Below are positions 1 to 8,762 of a stretch of 64,000 nucleotides of DNA, in pieces. This DNA is from Kineococcus mangrovi (GTDB lineage Bacteria; Actinomycetota; Actinomycetes; Actinomycetales; Kineococcaceae). The number at the start of each line of letters is the position of its first letter. Within the stretch, counting starts at the first letter, position 1. The stretch is taken from positions 558,001-622,000 of the forward strand of contig NZ_JBGGTQ010000001.1 in assembly GCF_041320705.1 (NCBI RefSeq), in the 5' to 3' direction. A program made the translations under genes and the position numbers. The notes below the pieces were generated by a model, which was not told the origin of the DNA, ran no database searches, and saw only the letters and a list, made by a program, of their open reading frames with translations.

Positions 1-1
1 G

Positions 2-145
2 ACCACGTTCCAGGGGACCCGGCGGACCGACTGGTCGCTGCTCATGGCCGGCAACGTCGTGGCCACCGTCCCCCTCATCGTCCTCTTCCTCCTGGCCCAG
101 AAGCAGTTCGTCGCCACCATGGCGTCGGCCGGCCTCAAGGGCTGA
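2..145 (+). CDS. Carbohydrate ABC transporter permease, C-terminal end (partial)
   Basis: Only the last 47 codons are inside the window. They read as a hydrophobic segment with a basic, glycine-containing tail (AQKQFVATMASAGLKG then stop), which is how MalG-type sugar ABC permeases end. It lies 23 bp upstream of the SIS isomerase on the same strand, so it probably supplies the importer for the amino-sugar operon that follows. The family call rests on this short tail and the context. Confidence 0.6.
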   Translation, partial: TTFQGTRRTDWSLLMAGNVVATVPLIVLFLLAQKQFVATMASAGLKG

Positions 146-168
146 CGCCACCACCCCTCTGGAGAACC

Positions 169-1296
169 GTGACCACCGACGCGACCACACCCACCGACGA
201 CCTCACCAGCGCGACCCACGACGAGGTCCGGCAGCAGCCGCAAGCCTGGCGCGACCTGCACCGGGTCCTGCAGGGGCGCGGCCCGGCCCTGCGGGCGTTC
301 CTCGACCCGCTGCTGGCCCGGCCGGACCTGCGCGTCGTGTTCACCGGCGCGGGCACGTCGGCGTTCGTGGGTGACATCGCGGCGGCCACGCTGCGCCGCC
401 CGCTGCGGCGGCGCCTGGAGAGCATCGCGACGACCGACCTGGTGTCCGACCCCCGCACCGCCTTCGCCGAACCCCGGCCGGTCCTGCTGGTGTCCTTCGC
501 CCGTTCCGGCAACAGCCCCGAGAGCGTGGCCGCCGTCCAGCTCGCCGACGAGCTCGCCCCCGAGGCGCACCACCTCGTCATCACCTGCAACGCAAGGGGC
601 CGGCTGGCCCTCGACCGCGACGGGTCCGGCCGCTCCTTCGTCCTGCTCCTGCCCGAGCAGACCCACGACACCGGTTTCGCCATGACCTCCAGCTTCTCCA
701 CGATGCTGCTCGCGGCGCTGTGCGCCTTCCAGGAGGACCACCTCGGCGCGGTGGAGCAGCTGGCCGCGGCCGCGGAGTCGGTCCTGGAGCGCACGGACGC
801 CGTCGGGGAACTGCTCGACCCGCTGCCGCACCGGGTCGTCCACCTCGGCAGCGGCCCCCTGAAGGGGCTGGCCCAGGAGGGCGCGCTGAAGGTCCTCGAG
901 CTGACCGCGGGCCGCACCGCGTCCTTCCACGACAGCCCGCTGGGGTTCCGCCACGGACCGAAGTCCGTCGTCGACGACCGCACCCTCGTCGTCGTCCTCG
1001 GCTCGGCCGACCCGCACACGGCGCGCTACGACGCGGACATGGCCGCCGAGCTGCGGGCGGACGGCACGGCCCGCGTCGTCCACGTCGGAGCGGACGGGGG
1101 TTTCGCGGTCCCCCACCTGGACGGCCTGCCGGACGGCCTGCGCGCCGTCGCGCTCGCGGTGTTCGTGCAGCTGCTCGCCCTGAGCGCCTCCGTGCGCCAC
1201 GGGTGCACGCCCGACGACCCGTTCCCGGCGGGCACGGTGAACCGCGTCGTCCAGGGCGTGCGCATCCACGCCCTGACCGGCGGTGGGGACGCGTGA
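169..1296 (+). CDS. SIS-domain sugar isomerase, AgaS-like
   Basis: A 375-aa protein with two SIS (sugar isomerase) domains. The first carries VVFTGAGTSAFVGD near residue 60 and SFARSGNSPES near residue 110, the second HLGSGPLKGLAQEGALKVLELTAG near residue 230. AgaS-type enzymes convert galactosamine-6-phosphate to tagatose-6-phosphate with loss of ammonia. The GTG start at 169 follows GGAG at 161-164. The gene overlaps the BadF kinase by GTGA, and a PfkB kinase and class II aldolase follow, which fits the tagatose route. A GlcN-6-P deaminase role is the alternative. Confidence 0.8.
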   Translation: MTTDATTPTDDLTSATHDEVRQQPQAWRDLHRVLQGRGPALRAFLDPLLARPDLRVVFTGAGTSAFVGDIAAATLRRPLRRRLESIATTDLVSDPRTAFAEPRPVLLVSFARSGNSPESVAAVQLADELAPEAHHLVITCNARGRLALDRDGSGRSFVLLLPEQTHDTGFAMTSSFSTMLLAALCAFQEDHLGAVEQLAAAAESVLERTDAVGELLDPLPHRVVHLGSGPLKGLAQEGALKVLELTAGRTASFHDSPLGFRHGPKSVVDDRTLVVVLGSADPHTARYDADMAAELRADGTARVVHVGADGGFAVPHLDGLPDGLRAVALAVFVQLLALSASVRHGCTPDDPFPAGTVNRVVQGVRIHALTGGGDA

Positions 1297-2255
1297 GGTA
1301 CCACCTGGGGATGGACGGGGGCGGGACGAAGACCGCCTTCGTCCTCCTCGACCCCGACGGCGGTGTCGTCGCCCGCAGCACCCAGCCGTCCTGCTACTAC
1401 TTCGGCAGCGCCGGAGGGCTCGCCGGGGTGGAACGCGTCGTCGCCGACGGCGTCCGCGAGGTCACCGCGCAGATCGCACCGCAGGACGTGGAGTTCGCGT
1501 TCTTCGCCTTCCCCGGCTACGGGGAGGTGAGCGGGGACGTCGCCGCGCTCGACGAGCTGCCCGCCCGGGTGCTGGGCCACCGCCGCTACCTGTGCGGCAA
1601 CGACATGGTCTCGGGCTGGGCCGGTGCGCTCGGGGGCCGCGACGGCGTCAACGTCGTCGCCGGGACGGGGTCGATCGCCTACGGCGAGCACGAGGGCCGC
1701 ACCCGGCGCACGGGGGGCTGGGGGGAGCTGTTCGGCGACGAGGGTTCGGCGCACTGGGTGGCCGTCGAGGGCCTGCGCGCGTTCTCCCGGATGGCCGACG
1801 GCCGCGCCCCCCGGACGCCCCTGCACGACGCGGTCCTGGCGGCCGCCGGCGTCCGGCACGCGCACGACGTCATCGGGGTCGTCCTGGACGACTGGGGCAG
1901 CCGGCGCGCCGACGTCGCCCGGCTGGCCCCGCTGGTCACCGAGGCCGCTGCGGCCGGGGACGACACGGCGCGCCGGATCGTCGGGGCGGCGGCCGCCGAA
2001 CTGGCCGGCCTCGTCGAGAGCACCGCCCTGGCCCTGGGTCACCGGCCCGGGGAGGAGGTCCTCGTGTCCGGCACCGGCGGGTTGTTCCAGGCCCCCGTCG
2101 TGCGGACCGCGTTCCTCGAGGCGCTGCACCGCAGCCGCTTCGCCCTGGAACCGGTGGAACCCCGCTACGACCCGGGGGTCGGCAGCGCGCTGTACGCCCG
2201 CAGGCGCTCGCCGCGGCGGGCGCCTGCGGGAACCCCGTCGGGAACCCCGTCGTGA
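1293..2255 (+). CDS. BadF/BadG/BcrA-type amino-sugar kinase
   Basis: A 320-aa ASKHA-fold kinase of the N-acetylglucosamine kinase type. The phosphate-1 loop LGMDGGGTKTAFVLLD is at the N-terminus, VVAGTGSIAYG near residue 120 and GWGELFGDEGSAHW near residue 140. It probably phosphorylates GalNAc, GlcNAc or the free amino sugar after import. The GTG start overlaps the stop of the SIS gene, so translation is probably coupled. The last codons lie in a 12-bp tandem repeat that continues into the next gene. Confidence 0.8.
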   Translation: MRYHLGMDGGGTKTAFVLLDPDGGVVARSTQPSCYYFGSAGGLAGVERVVADGVREVTAQIAPQDVEFAFFAFPGYGEVSGDVAALDELPARVLGHRRYLCGNDMVSGWAGALGGRDGVNVVAGTGSIAYGEHEGRTRRTGGWGELFGDEGSAHWVAVEGLRAFSRMADGRAPRTPLHDAVLAAAGVRHAHDVIGVVLDDWGSRRADVARLAPLVTEAAAAGDDTARRIVGAAAAELAGLVESTALALGHRPGEEVLVSGTGGLFQAPVVRTAFLEALHRSRFALEPVEPRYDPGVGSALYARRRSPRRAPAGTPSGTPS

Positions 2256-2275
2256 ACCCCGTCGCGAACGTGGTC
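2228..2275 (+). repeat. 12-bp tandem repeat at a gene junction (about 4 units)
   Basis: Two exact units GGGAACCCCGTC (2228-2239 and 2240-2251), a one-base variant GTGAACCCCGTC (2252-2263) and a decayed fourth unit (2264-2275). The third unit supplies the GTG start of the PfkB gene, while the first two encode the GTPSGTPS tail of the kinase. The array therefore spans the stop and start of two overlapping genes in two frames. Confidence 0.85.
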
Positions 2276-3208
2276 GCGGTGCTCACCCCCAACCCCGCCG
2301 TGGACGTCACCTACCGGGTGGCGCAGCAGCGGGTCGGCCACACCCAGCGAGTCCTGGACGTCACCCGCCGCCCGGGCGGGAAGGGCGTGAACGTGGCCCG
2401 CGTCCTGGGGTCGGTGGGGGCCCGGTCCCGGTGCCTGCTGCCGCTCGGGGGTCCGGCCGGGCGGTGGCTGGCCGCCGAGCTCGCCGGGCTCGACGTGCCC
2501 GCGACCGTCGTCCCCCTGGCCGGCCCGACCCGGACCACGGTGACCGTGGTGGACGGCGTGCAGCACCCGACGATGTTCGGCGAACCCGGGCCCGCCGTCT
2601 CGGCGGCCGAGTGGGCGGCGGTGACGCGCGCGGTCCCGGCGGACGCGGACGCCTTCGTCGTCGCCGGGTCCCTGCCCCCGGGGACCGACCCCGAGCTCGT
2701 CGGCGCCTGGATCCGCGCCGCCGCGGTCCCGGCCGTCGCCGACGTCACCGGTCCGGCGCTGCTGGTGGCCGCCGCGGCCGGAGCGGTCTGCGCGCCGAAC
2801 GCGCAGGAACTGCTCGAGGCCACGGGGTGCGCCTCGGAGCAGGCCGGGGCGGGCGTCCTGCTGGAACGCGGCGCGCCGCTCGTCGTCGTCTCGCGCGGGG
2901 CCGCGGGCCTGAGCGCGCACACCCCCGGCGGGCAGGTGCACGTCCCGGCCGTGGCGGGGGTCTCGGGGAACCCCACCGGCGCCGGTGACGCCGCCACCGC
3001 CGGGTTCGTCCTCGCCACGACGCGCGGTCTGCCCACGGCCACCGCGCTGCGCTGGGCGGCCGCGTTCGGTGCGGCGGCCGTCCTGCGTCCGGTCGCCGGC
3101 GAGGTCGACCTGGCCGCCCTCGCCCGCCACCTCCCCGAACTCCAGCTCGAACTCCAGCTCGAACCCCAGCTCGAACCCCGACCCGAACCCGACGGGAGCC
3201 CCGCATGA
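2252..3208 (+). CDS. PfkB-family tagatose-6-phosphate / 1-phosphofructo-type kinase
   Basis: A 318-aa ribokinase-like sugar kinase of the LacC/FruK type: LTPNPAVDVTY at the N-terminus, RPGGKGVNVARVLG near residue 45 and the catalytic anion-hole motif GNPTGAGDAATAGF near residue 245. Next to a tagatose-bisphosphate-type aldolase it probably makes tagatose-1,6-bisphosphate. GTG at 2252 overlaps the upstream stop. The C-terminus is a low-complexity tail (LELQLELQLEPQLEP) encoded by a 12-bp repeat and not part of the family fold. Fructose-1-phosphate kinase is the alternative. Confidence 0.82.
   Translation: MNPVANVVAVLTPNPAVDVTYRVAQQRVGHTQRVLDVTRRPGGKGVNVARVLGSVGARSRCLLPLGGPAGRWLAAELAGLDVPATVVPLAGPTRTTVTVVDGVQHPTMFGEPGPAVSAAEWAAVTRAVPADADAFVVAGSLPPGTDPELVGAWIRAAAVPAVADVTGPALLVAAAAGAVCAPNAQELLEATGCASEQAGAGVLLERGAPLVVVSRGAAGLSAHTPGGQVHVPAVAGVSGNPTGAGDAATAGFVLATTRGLPTATALRWAAAFGAAAVLRPVAGEVDLAALARHLPELQLELQLEPQLEPRPEPDGSPA
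3136..3195 (+). repeat. 12-bp tandem repeat in the 3' end of the PfkB kinase gene
   Basis: Five units: CGAACTCCAGCT twice (3136-3159), CGAACCCCAGCT (3160-3171), CGAACCCCGACC (3172-3183) and a decayed CGAACCCGACGG (3184-3195). The period is four codons, so copy-number change stays in frame and adds LELQ/LEPQ-like tetrapeptides to the kinase tail just before the aldolase start at 3205. Confidence 0.9.
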
Positions 3209-4041
3209 GCTCGACCCCCTTCTCGAGGCTGCTCACCGACGCCCGGTCCGCCGGCCGCGGGGTCGGCGCCTTCAACGTCGTCCTGCTCGAGCACGCCGAG
3301 GCGATCGTGGCCGGGGCCTGCCGCGCCGGTCTGCCCGTCGTCCTGCAGATCAGCGAGAACTGCGTCCGCTACCACGGCGACCTCACCCCGATCACCGTCG
3401 CGGCGCAGGCCGTGGCGCGCGCCGCCGACGTCCCCGTCCTGGTCCACCTCGACCACGTCACCGACGTCGACCTCGTCGAGCACGGCCTCGAGCTCGGGGT
3501 GTCCTCGGTGATGTTCGACGCGTCCGCGCTGCCGTTCGAGCAGAACGTCGAACTCACCGGCCGGGTCGCGGACCGCTGCCGCGCAGCGGGTGCGGGGTGC
3601 GAGGCCGAGCTCGGGGTGGTGGGCGGGAAGGACGGGGTGCACGCCCCCGGTGCCCGCACCGACCCCGCCGAGGCCGCGCGGTTCGTGGCGATGACGGGGG
3701 TGGACGCCCTGGCGGTGGCCGTCGGGACGTCGCACGCCATGCGGACCCGGGACGCGGACGTCGACCTGGACCTGATCGCCGAGCTGGCCGCCGCCGTGCC
3801 CGTCCCCCTCGTCCTGCACGGGTCCTCGGGCGTGCCCGACGACCGGCTGCGCGCGGCGACCGCGGCGGGCGTGACGAAGGTGAACATCTCCACCCACCTC
3901 AACGGGCTGTTCACCGCCGCCGTGCGGGAGGTGCTGACGCAGCAGCCCTCGCTGACCGACCCGCGCACCTACGTCAGGGCCGGTCGCACCGCGGTGCGGG
4001 ACGAGACGGCCCGTCTGCTGGAACTGCTCGCGGGCCGCTGA
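3205..4041 (+). CDS. Class II fructose/tagatose-bisphosphate aldolase (KbaY/GatY-like)
   Basis: A 278-aa zinc-dependent class II aldolase. Visible motifs are GAFNVVLLEHAEAIV near residue 22, the zinc-ligand motif VLVHLDHVTD near residue 77, LVLHGSSGVPDD near residue 205 and KVNISTHLNGLF near residue 230. It cleaves a ketose-1,6-bisphosphate to dihydroxyacetone phosphate and glyceraldehyde-3-phosphate. Operon context with AgaS-like and PfkB genes favours tagatose-1,6-bisphosphate, but the sequence alone does not decide. The ATG overlaps the kinase stop (ATGA). Confidence 0.85.
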   Translation: MSSTPFSRLLTDARSAGRGVGAFNVVLLEHAEAIVAGACRAGLPVVLQISENCVRYHGDLTPITVAAQAVARAADVPVLVHLDHVTDVDLVEHGLELGVSSVMFDASALPFEQNVELTGRVADRCRAAGAGCEAELGVVGGKDGVHAPGARTDPAEAARFVAMTGVDALAVAVGTSHAMRTRDADVDLDLIAELAAAVPVPLVLHGSSGVPDDRLRAATAAGVTKVNISTHLNGLFTAAVREVLTQQPSLTDPRTYVRAGRTAVRDETARLLELLAGR

Positions 4042-4047
4042 GGTCCC

Positions 4048-4914
4048 TCACGCGCCCCCGTTGACCGCCGTGGTGCGCAGGGCGCCGTCGCTCACGCCGT
4101 ACTTCTCCAGGATCGCGTCGTAGGTCCCGTCCGCGATGGCGTCCTGCAGCGCGCGCTGCACGGCGTCGCGCAGCTCGGTGCGGTCCTTGGCGAACCCGTA
4201 GCCCCAGGGCTGGGCCTGCCAGGGGTCGCCGAGGGCCTGCACGGTCCCGCCGGAGTCGGCGATCAGCTTGGCCGCGGCGGGCAGCGCCTCGACGCCGAGG
4301 TCGGCGCGACCGTCCGCGATCGCCGACACGCTCTCGAGGTAGGGCACGTCGACGAGGGCCACGGCGGGTTCGCCCGCCGCGGTGCACAGCTGCGACTGCC
4401 CGGTGACGATGTCGGCCTCGGTCGTGCCGGCGGCGGCGGCCATGCGCAGGCCGCACCAGGACCCCGGCTCGGCCCGGGCGCTGTGGTCCCCCGGCCCGGA
4501 CAGGACCTGCTCACCGGCGTAGAACACGTCGACGAAGTCGACGTCCTGCTGCCGGGCCGCGTTGTCGGTCATCGAGGCCCCGACGAGGTCGACCGTGTGG
4601 GCGGTGGCGGCCGGGCGCAGGTCGGCGAAGGCGACCGTCTGGAACTGCGGGCGCAGACCCAGCCGGCGCGCGACGTCGGTGAGGATCTCGACGTTGACCC
4701 CGGTCAGCTTCCCGCCCTCCTCGTACTCCATGGGCGGGTACGTGGGGTCGGTGCCGATCGTCAGCACGCCGTCGGCGACCAGCGGCAGGCCGGCCGAGCC
4801 CGCACCGGGCGAGGTGGTGCCCGTGGTGGTGGTCGGGTTCCCGCAGGCGGTGGTGAGGGCGGCGAGGACGAGCAGGGCGGTGGTGGCGCGGGTCAGGGCG
4901 CGGCGACGGGGCAC
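4048..4914 (-). CDS. Polar-amino-acid-type ABC solute-binding lipoprotein
   Basis: A 288-aa family 3 solute-binding protein. The signal peptide ends in a lipobox (LAALTTACGNP), followed by a Thr-rich linker and the periplasmic-binding fold: LTIGTDPTYPPMEYEEGGKLTGVNVEI, VDLVGASMTDNAARQQDVDF, GYGFAKDRTELRDAVQRAL. The GTG start at 4914 is chosen because AGGAG sits 7 nt upstream. There is no permease or ATPase beside it; the gene lies 25 bp behind a chemoreceptor gene on the same strand, so it may present a ligand to that receptor. Confidence 0.82.
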   Translation of the reverse strand: MPRRRALTRATTALLVLAALTTACGNPTTTTGTTSPGAGSAGLPLVADGVLTIGTDPTYPPMEYEEGGKLTGVNVEILTDVARRLGLRPQFQTVAFADLRPAATAHTVDLVGASMTDNAARQQDVDFVDVFYAGEQVLSGPGDHSARAEPGSWCGLRMAAAAGTTEADIVTGQSQLCTAAGEPAVALVDVPYLESVSAIADGRADLGVEALPAAAKLIADSGGTVQALGDPWQAQPWGYGFAKDRTELRDAVQRALQDAIADGTYDAILEKYGVSDGALRTTAVNGGA

Positions 4915-4939
4915 GGCGGCTCTCCTGGGGGTCGGGGGC

Positions 4940-6565
4940 TCAGACGGTGAACTTGCGCAGTTCCTGCTCGAGGGCACCGGCGGCGGCCGCGACGCGACCG
5001 GCCGTGCCCGACGTCTGCTCCGCGACCTCGGTGGTCAGGGTGACGTCGTGGGCCATCGAGGAGATGGAGCGCGTGACGTCGGCCGACCCCGTGGCGATCT
5101 CGTCGACGTTGCGCACCATCTCCCGCGTGGTGGCCGTCTGCTCCTCCACCGCGCTGGCGACGGTGGCCTGCAGGTCGCTGATGCGTTCCACGACCCCGCG
5201 GATGGTGCGGATGGCGGTGTCGGCGGCCGCGGCGTCCCGCTGCGCGGCGGCGACCTTGGCGATGATGCCCTCGGACGTGCGGGCCGACTCCGAGGCGAGT
5301 TCCTTGACCTCGCTGGCCACGACGGCGAAACCCTTGCCGAACTCCCCGGCGCGGGCGGCCTCGATGGTGGCGTTGAGCGCCAGCAGGTTCGTCTGCTCGG
5401 CGATGGAGGTGATGACCTTGACGATGTCGCCGATCTCGGCCGAGGACTGGGCGAGCCCGCGCACGGTCCCGACGGCTTCCTCGACGGCGGCCACGGCGTC
5501 GGCGGCGACCTGGCTCGCCTCGGTGGTCGCCGAGGCGATCTGCTCGATCGCGCTGGACATCTCACCGCTGGAGTCGGCGACGCTGCGGATCGTCACGGAG
5601 ATCTCCTCCGCGGCCGCGGACCCGGCGGTGGCCTGCGCCGCCGACCCCGCCGCGCGTTCGTGCAGCGAGCCGGACACCGAGGTGAGGTCGGCGGCGGAGA
5701 CGGTCATCTCACGGCTCACGCGGCCCACCTCGGCGAACATCTGCGCCAGCTTGTCCAGCGCGGTGTTCAGGGCCACGACCATCTGGCCGATCTCGTCGGC
5801 CCGGCCCACGTCCCCGCGCCGGTCCAGACGGCCGAGCGCCACCTCCTGGAGGATGTCCACGGTGCTGCGCAGGCGGCGGCGCACGGCCCGGGTGACGGCG
5901 GCGGCGACCAGCGCCAGCACCGCGGTCACGGCCAGGCTCGCGGACACGGTCAGCCACGTGCCCTGCGTGCGGGCGTCGGAGGCGTCGGCGACGGCGGCCC
6001 GCTGCGCGGCGGTGGCCGCCTCCACCATGCCCGGCACGGCGGCCGACAGGACGTCGGCCTCCGTCGTGAAGGCGGGGACCGCGGCGCGGGCCGCCGACTG
6101 AGCCGGGTCGGTGATCTCGTAGTTCGACAGCGAGACGACCCGTTGCCCGAGCGTGACGACGGTCTCGGTCTGCGGGAGCAGCTGCGTGGCCTGCGTGCGC
6201 AGGTCGCCGGTGGAGGTCGCGGCCAGGTCGCGCAGGGCCGCGCGCAGGGCGGTGGCGTCGGCGCCGAGGTCGGTGATGGCCGCGCGTCGCTGGGCGGTGT
6301 CCGTCGTGACCAGCGACGTGGTGACGTCACCCCGCAGACGGGCCTGGGCCGCGTCGACCCGTTCGGCGAGCGCCGAGGCGCGGTCGGCGGCGACGAGCGC
6401 GCTCTGGGCCGCGTCCTGGCGGTGGGAGCTGACGATGCCGATGCCGCCGACGGTGACGACGCCGAGGACGCCGACCGTGGACAGCAGGACGAGGCGGGCG
6501 GCGATGCTGGACGTGCGGCGCGGGGTGGGCGCGTCGTCGGCGGAGCGGTGGTGCGTGCGCGTCAT
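4940..6565 (-). CDS. Methyl-accepting chemotaxis protein
   Basis: A 541-aa chemoreceptor. A transmembrane helix near residues 22-45 is followed by an extracytoplasmic helical sensor (about 50-200), a second transmembrane helix (about 205-230), a HAMP region and a long helical signalling domain. The hairpin tip carries the conserved segment [20 protein letters not shown], and [14 protein letters not shown] follows. The sensor looks like a small four-helix bundle. Start ATG 6565 is preferred over one 22 codons upstream because it gives the usual short N-terminus. The binding protein just downstream may be its ligand partner. Confidence 0.9.
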   Translation of the reverse strand: MTRTHHRSADDAPTPRRTSSIAARLVLLSTVGVLGVVTVGGIGIVSSHRQDAAQSALVAADRASALAERVDAAQARLRGDVTTSLVTTDTAQRRAAITDLGADATALRAALRDLAATSTGDLRTQATQLLPQTETVVTLGQRVVSLSNYEITDPAQSAARAAVPAFTTEADVLSAAVPGMVEAATAAQRAAVADASDARTQGTWLTVSASLAVTAVLALVAAAVTRAVRRRLRSTVDILQEVALGRLDRRGDVGRADEIGQMVVALNTALDKLAQMFAEVGRVSREMTVSAADLTSVSGSLHERAAGSAAQATAGSAAAEEISVTIRSVADSSGEMSSAIEQIASATTEASQVAADAVAAVEEAVGTVRGLAQSSAEIGDIVKVITSIAEQTNLLALNATIEAARAGEFGKGFAVVASEVKELASESARTSEGIIAKVAAAQRDAAAADTAIRTIRGVVERISDLQATVASAVEEQTATTREMVRNVDEIATGSADVTRSISSMAHDVTLTTEVAEQTSGTAGRVAAAAGALEQELRKFTV

Positions 6566-6634
6566 CGCTGTCGTCCCGGGGTCGCGGTGGCGGGGGCGTG
6601 GTGCGGGCGGTGCGGACGGTGCTTCGTGCACGTC

Positions 6635-8368
6635 TCATCGGACGGGGGCGGTGCGACCTGAGGCCACGGCCGCACCGAGCCGTGCGAGCAGCGGTGGGAC
6701 GTCGTGCGCGTCGAGCACGGCGTGCACGACGGCCGGGCGGTGCGGTGCGGCCGCGATCCGGGTGAGCGCGTCCTGCAGCTCGGCGCGGCTGCCCGCGCGG
6801 GCGGTGAGGACGTCCCGGCCGGGGGCGAACAGGGCGGGCACCGCGAGCCAGTCCCACGACGTGACGTCCTGGTAGACGGCCTTCGGGCTCTGCAGGACGC
6901 GTTCGATCGTGTAGCCGGAGTTGTCGACGACCACGACGACGGGTGCGGGCTGCCCCGGGGCGGGGTCGCGCTGCAGGACGGTGGCGAGTTCCTGGACGGT
7001 GAGCTGGGCGGCGCCGTCACCGACGAAGAGGATCGAGCGGCGGTGCGGGGCGGCCAGGACGGTGCCCAGCACGGCGGGCACCGTGAACCCGATGGAGGAC
7101 CAGATGGGCTGCACGAGCAGTTCCGCGCCGGGCGGCAGCCGCAGTTCCAGGCTGCCGTAGAGGGAGGTGCCGGCGTCGGCGACGACGATCGCGTCCTGCG
7201 GCAGCCAGCCCTGCACGGTGCGCCACAGGGCGTGCTGGGTCAGGGGGGCGTCCTCGGCGCCGGTGTCCCGGTGCTCCCCGGTGGGTGCGCTGACGTGCGG
7301 CCACACCCCCTCGACGGGCGGCAGGGCGGTGAACGCCCGCTCGCGGGCGACCTCGGCGAGCAGCGGCAGGGTGTCCTCCAGCCGCACGTCGTGGAACGTG
7401 ACGCCGTCGACGACGGCCTCGGCGATGCCGAGCCAGATGGCGCGGGCGGGGTCGAAGCCGTGGCTGAACAACCCCGTCATGACGTCGGACAGGACGGCGC
7501 CGGCCAGGACGAGGAGCTCGGCCTCGTCGACGGCGCGCCGGACGTCCGGGGAGATCGTCATGGCGCCCTGGTAGGTGCCCAGGCTCGCGGGGTGCTGCTC
7601 GGCCAGCATCGCCTTGGCCCCCACGAGGGTCGCCACCCGCACCCCGTCCTGCCCGGCGAGCGCCGCGAGCCCGCCCTCGGCGCGGCGGCGGTGCACCTGG
7701 GTGCCGGCCAGCACCGTGAGGGCGGGCACGTCGGCGAGGACCTCGGCGAGGGCGGTGCGCAGGTCCTCCAGGGCGACGGGGTCGCTGGGGGCCGGGCGCA
7801 GGGGGCGGCGCAGCGGGGCGCTGGAGACGTGCGCGAGGGCGACGTCGGCGGGCACGCCGAGGTAGACGGGCTTGGAGCGTTCGAGCGCGACGCGCAGGAC
7901 GCGGTCGATCTCCAGGGCGGCGTCGGCGGCGCGCAGCACGGCCCCGGTGGCGGTGACCTCGCGGTAGGCGCGGACGAAGTGCTCGTGGTCGCCGTCGGCG
8001 AGGGAGTGGTGCAGCAGGGCGCCGCGCTGGCAGGCACCGGTCTCGGGCATCCCGGTGACCTGGACGACGGGGACGTCCTCGGCGAAGCTGCCGGCGATGC
8101 CGTTGACCGCGGACAGCTCCCCCACCCCGTAGGTCGTGACGAGGGCCGCGACCCCGCGCGTGGTGCGGGCGTGGGCGTCGGCCGCGTAGGCGGCGTTGAG
8201 CTCGTTGGTGTTCCCCACCCACTCGATCCCCGGCACCTCGAGCATCTCGTCGAGGAGGCCGAGGTTGAAGTCGCCGGGGAGGCCGAACAGGTGCGCTCCC
8301 CCGAGTTCGACGAGGCGGCGGGCGAGGTACTCACCAACGGTCACCGTGGGCGTGGCGTGGGGCGTCAT
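6635..8368 (-). CDS. Thiamine-diphosphate 2-keto-acid decarboxylase (pyruvate/indolepyruvate type)
   Basis: A 577-aa ThDP enzyme with the three domains of the PDC/IpdC family. The catalytic Glu is in GNTNELNAAYAAD near residue 50, the paired histidines of decarboxylases in GALLHHSLADGDHEHF near 115, and the ThDP/Mg motif starts at FVGDGAAQLTVQELA near 445 and closes at VVDNSGYTIE. It should decarboxylate pyruvate, indolepyruvate or a branched 2-keto acid to the aldehyde. The substrate cannot be set from sequence. It heads a minus-strand run with the chemoreceptor, 69 bp away. Confidence 0.85.
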   Translation of the reverse strand: MTPHATPTVTVGEYLARRLVELGGAHLFGLPGDFNLGLLDEMLEVPGIEWVGNTNELNAAYAADAHARTTRGVAALVTTYGVGELSAVNGIAGSFAEDVPVVQVTGMPETGACQRGALLHHSLADGDHEHFVRAYREVTATGAVLRAADAALEIDRVLRVALERSKPVYLGVPADVALAHVSSAPLRRPLRPAPSDPVALEDLRTALAEVLADVPALTVLAGTQVHRRRAEGGLAALAGQDGVRVATLVGAKAMLAEQHPASLGTYQGAMTISPDVRRAVDEAELLVLAGAVLSDVMTGLFSHGFDPARAIWLGIAEAVVDGVTFHDVRLEDTLPLLAEVARERAFTALPPVEGVWPHVSAPTGEHRDTGAEDAPLTQHALWRTVQGWLPQDAIVVADAGTSLYGSLELRLPPGAELLVQPIWSSIGFTVPAVLGTVLAAPHRRSILFVGDGAAQLTVQELATVLQRDPAPGQPAPVVVVVDNSGYTIERVLQSPKAVYQDVTSWDWLAVPALFAPGRDVLTARAGSRAELQDALTRIAAAPHRPAVVHAVLDAHDVPPLLARLGAAVASGRTAPVR

Positions 8369-8473
8369 GACCCCATGACGCCGGACCGGGGGCAGGCTGT
8401 CCAGAGGAGCTGCTCGAACTAGGCACTTTGCCTATTTTTGAGTCCATGAACTGGTCAGACTGCGGAAATCTGC

Positions 8474-8626
8474 TCAGCGCGGCGGGTCGCTCGCGCCCTC
8501 CAGCTCGGCACGGACGCCGTCCAGGTGCGCCTCGGCGGCGGCGGCCGCCGCCGCCGGGTCGTGATCGGCGACGGCGCGGAAGGTCGCGTCGTGACCGGTG
8601 TCGACCTGGTCGAGGCACCGGGGGCG
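8474..8626 (-). pseudogene. Remnant of a GntR/FCD-domain regulator (C-terminus only)
   Basis: The minus-strand reading ending at the stop at 8474-8476 gives about 46 residues, LDQVDTGHDATFRAVADHDP then an Ala-run and EAHLDGVRAELEGASDPPR. This matches the last helices of FCD ligand-binding domains (HxxLxxAxxxxDxxAAxxAxxxHL). Upstream, the reading frame has no start codon and runs into the tRNA-Thr gene, so the DNA-binding half is missing. The 289-bp gap between the decarboxylase and the tRNA contains nothing else I can name. Confidence 0.55.
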
Positions 8627-8657
8627 ACGGGCTAAGCTCGCAACCGCGCGCGAGCGC

Positions 8658-8733
8658 GCCCCTGTAGCTCAGTGGCCAGAGCAACCGCCTTGTAAGCGGT
8701 AGGTCGTCGGCTCGATTCCGACCAGGGGCTCCA
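8658..8733 (+). tRNA. tRNA-Thr (anticodon TGT)
   Basis: A complete cloverleaf: acceptor arm GCCCCTG (8658-8664) pairs with CAGGGGC (8723-8729), the anticodon arm ACCGC/GCGGT encloses CTTGTAA with anticodon TGT, and the T arm is GTCGG CTCGATT CCGAC. The 3' CCA is encoded (8731-8733). It reads codon ACA and probably ACG. Confidence 0.95.
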
Positions 8734-8762
8734 CCCGGCTGGGCGGGCACCAGTCGCCGGCA

